NCBI GenBank assembly: GCA_963829835.1
Contig: CAWHKC010000004.1
Span: forward strand, 620,001 to 684,000
Source: Berkiella sp963829835
Lineage (GTDB): Bacteria; Pseudomonadota; Gammaproteobacteria; Berkiellales; Berkiellaceae
Direction of reading: 5' to 3'
DNA: 64,000 nt
A model generated the notes under the pieces. The model was not told the origin of the DNA. It did no database searches and was given only the letters and a program-made list of their open reading frames with translations. Of the stretch, positions 61,368-64,000 are shown piece after piece. The position numbers and the translations under genes were made by a program. Every line of letters begins with the position of its first letter. Position 1 is the first letter of the stretch.

Positions 61368-62023
61368 TGATTTGGTCTGAACAACTAATCAATCTCTCGT
61401 CAAGCTTTATTCTATTAGTTACCTTTGCTTTTCTTTTTCAAAGAAAAATAGTCAATCAAATATACTTGCTGAGTCTACAAGGTCTTTTTTTAGCTTGTAG
61501 TATGTTTTTAATCGCTTTCTCAACAAATGCTTATGAATTAATCATCCAAGGAATGGTAACGCTTTCTCTAAAGGTTATTTTATTACCCTATATCATCTAT
61601 AGAGTCATTAATAAGCTAGGTTTAATTAACGAGATTGAAATCAACTACAATATACCAACCATTTTGCTAGTGGGAATAGGACTGGTCATTGTTAGTTTCA
61701 CCTTATCATTTCCGATTGGTGAAAACGCGGAATGGTTGACACGCTCGACGCTTGGCATTTCATTGTCTTGTGTCCTCATCTCTTTAATGTTAATTATTAC
61801 AAGAAAAAAAGCCATTACTCAAGCGATAGCCTTTTTAGCATTAGAAAATAGTTTATTATTTACATCAACCTCAACTAGCAAAGGCATGCCCTTTGCGGTT
61901 GAATTAGGAATAGCTTTTGACGTATTAATCGTCACCATTATTTTTGGCGTATTTTTCTTACATATCCGCCAATCCTTTGATAGCCTTGATATTCACCACT
62001 TAGAAAACCTGAAAGATAAATAA
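61367..62023 (+). CDS. hyfE: hydrogenase-4 subunit E-like (NuoK-related) membrane protein
   Basis: A 218-residue protein with six or seven spans and few charged residues, ending in a soluble tail (SFDSLDIHHLENLKDK), matching HyfE in length and span pattern. Position between hyfC and hyfF is as in E. coli, except that the hyfD gene normally between hyfC and hyfE is absent. Sequence conservation is low in this subunit, so the call leans on synteny. Confidence 0.78.
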   Translation: MIWSEQLINLSSSFILLVTFAFLFQRKIVNQIYLLSLQGLFLACSMFLIAFSTNAYELIIQGMVTLSLKVILLPYIIYRVINKLGLINEIEINYNIPTILLVGIGLVIVSFTLSFPIGENAEWLTRSTLGISLSCVLISLMLIITRKKAITQAIAFLALENSLLFTSTSTSKGMPFAVELGIAFDVLIVTIIFGVFFLHIRQSFDSLDIHHLENLKDK

Positions 62024-62024
62024 T

Positions 62025-63470
62025 ATGTTGATACTAGGCATTGTCATCACTCCTTTTCTAAGCGGCCTCATACTCGGTGTGTTCGGTCATTTGCGCTTGG
62101 CTTGTATTTTTAATATTGCTGCCTCATTAGTGACAACTTTATTATCCCTGCTGCTTCTATATCAAGTTAATGTTAATGGCCCCATGATGGCTCTAGATAA
62201 GTGGTTTTACATTGATTCCTTTAATGTCTTTCTGGTTTTTATAACTTCTTTTATAGGATTTACAACCGCCATATACAGCAGTTCTTATATGAAGAATGAG
62301 ATGGCGTTGGAAGCTTTATCATCCAAGAGAATGAGACTTTATCACAGCATGTACCAAATTTTTCTGGGTACCATGTTATTGTCATTAACAACGAATAATT
62401 TAGGAATATTATGGGTAGCGATGGAAGGGGCGACCTTATCAACTGTTCTCTTAATTAGTCTTTATCGCACCCGTGAATCGATAGAGGCGGCTTGGAAATA
62501 TTTTATTTTATGTGGCGTTGGCATTGCACAAGCTTTACTTGGCACCATACTCATTTATTTTGCCGCTGAGAAAGTGTTGGGTACCGGTGATGCTTTATTT
62601 TGGACTTCCTTGTATTCCATTAAAGGGGAGCTTGATCCAAATATCATATCCATTGCTTTTGTGTTTATCTTAATAGGCTATGGTACCAAATGTGGTTTAG
62701 CCCCTCTTCACAACTGGCTTCCTGATGCCCATGCTCAAGGTCCAACCCCAGTATCTGCCGTGTTATCTGTTCTTCTTTTAAATGTTGCGCTATATGCTAT
62801 CATCAGATGCAAAATTTTAGTTGAAGCATCTATTGGCAATTCATTTCCAAGTTATACCTTAATGGCACTTGGAATGCTTAGTATTATTATTGGCGCTTTT
62901 TTTCTCTTACGACAAACAGATATTAAAAAGCTCTATAGTTATTCGACAATTGAGCATATAGGTCTTATCACTTTCGCATTTGGAATGAGCACACCGCTTG
63001 CCAATTTTGCCGCACTCTTGCATATGACCATGCATTCTTTTACAAAATCTGCCCTATTCATGGCCGTAGGCCATGCTGCACAAAAAGCCGGTAGCCAACA
63101 AATAAATAAAATTCAAGGTCTTTTTGAAGAGAGCCCCTTAATCGGCTGGTGCTTAATTCTAGGGAGTCTTGCTATATTGGGAATGCCGCCTTTTGGCATT
63201 TTCACCAGTAAATTTTTAATTATAACCACCGCTATCAATCAACAACCCTGGGCTACCCCATTTATCATTATTGCCTTAAGCGTTGCCTTTGGCGCTATCT
63301 TTGGAAAAGTGCAAGGTATGGTTTTTGGCTCATTTACAGTTAAAAAACTTACCTTTAAGCCTTCATTTATGCCCTTTTTTATTCACATCTTGATTGTGAT
63401 TGTGCTTGGCGTTTATATGCCGGATTTTTTAAAGAATTGGTTTCATCAAGCTGCCAAATTAATTGAGTGA
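62025..63470 (+). CDS. hyfF: hydrogenase-4 subunit F-like antiporter membrane protein
   Basis: A 481-residue NuoN/NuoM-type protein with about 13-14 spans. It has ILWVAMEGATLSTVLLISLYRTRESIEA (Glu of the antiporter helix), IGYGTKCGLAPLHNWLPDAH and PTPVSAVLSVLLLNVALYA, then DIKKLYSYSTIEHIGLITFA and MHSFTKSALFMAVGHAAQ. It provides a second ion-pumping module beside HyfB. Confidence 0.87.
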   Translation: MLILGIVITPFLSGLILGVFGHLRLACIFNIAASLVTTLLSLLLLYQVNVNGPMMALDKWFYIDSFNVFLVFITSFIGFTTAIYSSSYMKNEMALEALSSKRMRLYHSMYQIFLGTMLLSLTTNNLGILWVAMEGATLSTVLLISLYRTRESIEAAWKYFILCGVGIAQALLGTILIYFAAEKVLGTGDALFWTSLYSIKGELDPNIISIAFVFILIGYGTKCGLAPLHNWLPDAHAQGPTPVSAVLSVLLLNVALYAIIRCKILVEASIGNSFPSYTLMALGMLSIIIGAFFLLRQTDIKKLYSYSTIEHIGLITFAFGMSTPLANFAALLHMTMHSFTKSALFMAVGHAAQKAGSQQINKIQGLFEESPLIGWCLILGSLAILGMPPFGIFTSKFLIITTAINQQPWATPFIIIALSVAFGAIFGKVQGMVFGSFTVKKLTFKPSFMPFFIHILIVIVLGVYMPDFLKNWFHQAAKLIE

Positions 63471-63484
63471 GTGTTAAAAGACAT

Positions 63485-64000
63485 ATGACATTTAATGAAA
63501 GTGAACATCAAAGCGCCTCAACCGCGTTTCGACTATCAAAATCTATTATTGATAACAATCAAATAACAAGACTTAATCTACACTTAGTTGAAAATGGCGC
63601 AAAATTAATTAGTTTGTGGGGTGATACCGGACAAGCTACAGATAAATATTCTTTAAATATGGTTTTTGATATTAATTCAGAATTAGTTGCTTTCACCTTA
63701 TTGCTTGATGCTGACAATCCTCAATATCCAGATTTTAGTCGCCTCTTTCCTTGTGCAAATCGACAGCAACGTGCAACTTTTGATTTATTAGGATTTCAAG
63801 CTATGCAAGCTAAAGATGAGCGGCCATGGCTTAGTCATCATCAATGGAACACTGTCTTCCCACTACTAAAAAACTCAAAATTACAATCAACCCAAGATGC
63901 TAGTGCTTCACATAATTATCATTTTAAAAAAATAGCAGGGGAAAGTGTTCATGAAATTCCAGTGGGTCCTGTGCATGCCGGCGTTATCGAATCAGGACAT
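63485..64000 (+). CDS. hyfG: hydrogenase-4 large subunit-like HyfG (NuoC-NuoD fusion), 3' end beyond window
   Basis: The first 172 residues are visible from an ATG at 63485. The N-terminal part is NuoC-like (TLLLDADNPQYPDFSRLFP, RQQRATFDLLGFQA). The start of the hydrogenase large-subunit domain, HEIPVGPVHAGVIESGH, lies at the window edge. The N-terminal nickel-ligand CxxC, which would tell a true hydrogenase from a cofactor-less relative, lies outside. Confidence 0.85.
   Translation, partial: MTFNESEHQSASTAFRLSKSIIDNNQITRLNLHLVENGAKLISLWGDTGQATDKYSLNMVFDINSELVAFTLLLDADNPQYPDFSRLFPCANRQQRATFDLLGFQAMQAKDERPWLSHHQWNTVFPLLKNSKLQSTQDASASHNYHFKKIAGESVHEIPVGPVHAGVIESGH

Overview
The window looks like the chromosome of a low-GC gammaproteobacterium of the Legionella/Coxiella type that lives in or with eukaryotic cells. 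This placement is inference. It rests on gammaproteobacterial gene order (ygfB-pepP-ubiH-ubiI diverging from zapA-6S RNA-fthC; tkt-gap-pgk-pyk-fba; yqgE-ruvX-pyrB-pyrC'; rpmB-rpmG) combined with eukaryotic-type Ras and Rho exchange-factor domains typical of secreted host-manipulation proteins. An amoeba-associated member of Legionellales such as Candidatus Berkiella would fit, but nothing here fixes the genus, and no secretion-system gene lies in the window.

Layout. 1-3.8 kb: ubiquinone hydroxylases, aminopeptidase P and YgfB on the minus strand. 3.9-6.6 kb: zapA, 6S RNA, a dispersed palindrome, fthC, a 32-codon membrane-protein gene, an EVE-domain gene and rpiA. 6.6-11 kb: a small exported Asn/Thr-rich protein, a ferritin-like protein, a RasGEF-domain protein, a DUF502 protein and a membrane protein of unknown role. 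11-14.8 kb: a YbbA/YbbP-type ABC exporter diverging from the esterase tesA. 14.9-20.9 kb: a 1965-residue protein built from short linear-motif repeats, with its own strong promoter and terminator. 21.7-28.4 kb: the glycolysis/transketolase operon. 28.5-32.4 kb: a thioredoxin-fold protein, metK, ahcY and rsmE. 32.4-37.9 kb: a compact Pil-Chp-like chemosensory operon. 38-42.5 kb: tonB, yqgE, ruvX, pyrB, a catalytically dead dihydroorotase homologue and a PyrK-like protein.

42.5-51.3 kb is an accessory island. It holds four large minus-strand genes with no housekeeping relatives. The 541-residue protein has a clear Dbl-homology RhoGEF domain. The 1065-residue protein has a divergent one, followed by about eleven degenerate repeats of 40-50 residues. 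An IS1202-like element flanked by a 27-bp imperfect duplication sits between the RhoGEF gene and the other three. 51.6-64 kb returns to core functions: rpmB-rpmG, an acyl desaturase, a Gld-type ABC system with a coiled-coil membrane protein, rlmI, and the start of a hydrogenase-4-like membrane complex (hyfB, C, E, F, G) running off the right edge.

The most interesting content is the set of eukaryotic-like GTPase regulators (one RasGEF, two RhoGEFs), the undescribed repeat architecture of the 1065-residue protein, and the 1965-residue repeat protein with a polyproline tract. Together they suggest that this bacterium manipulates small GTPases, and perhaps actin, in its host.
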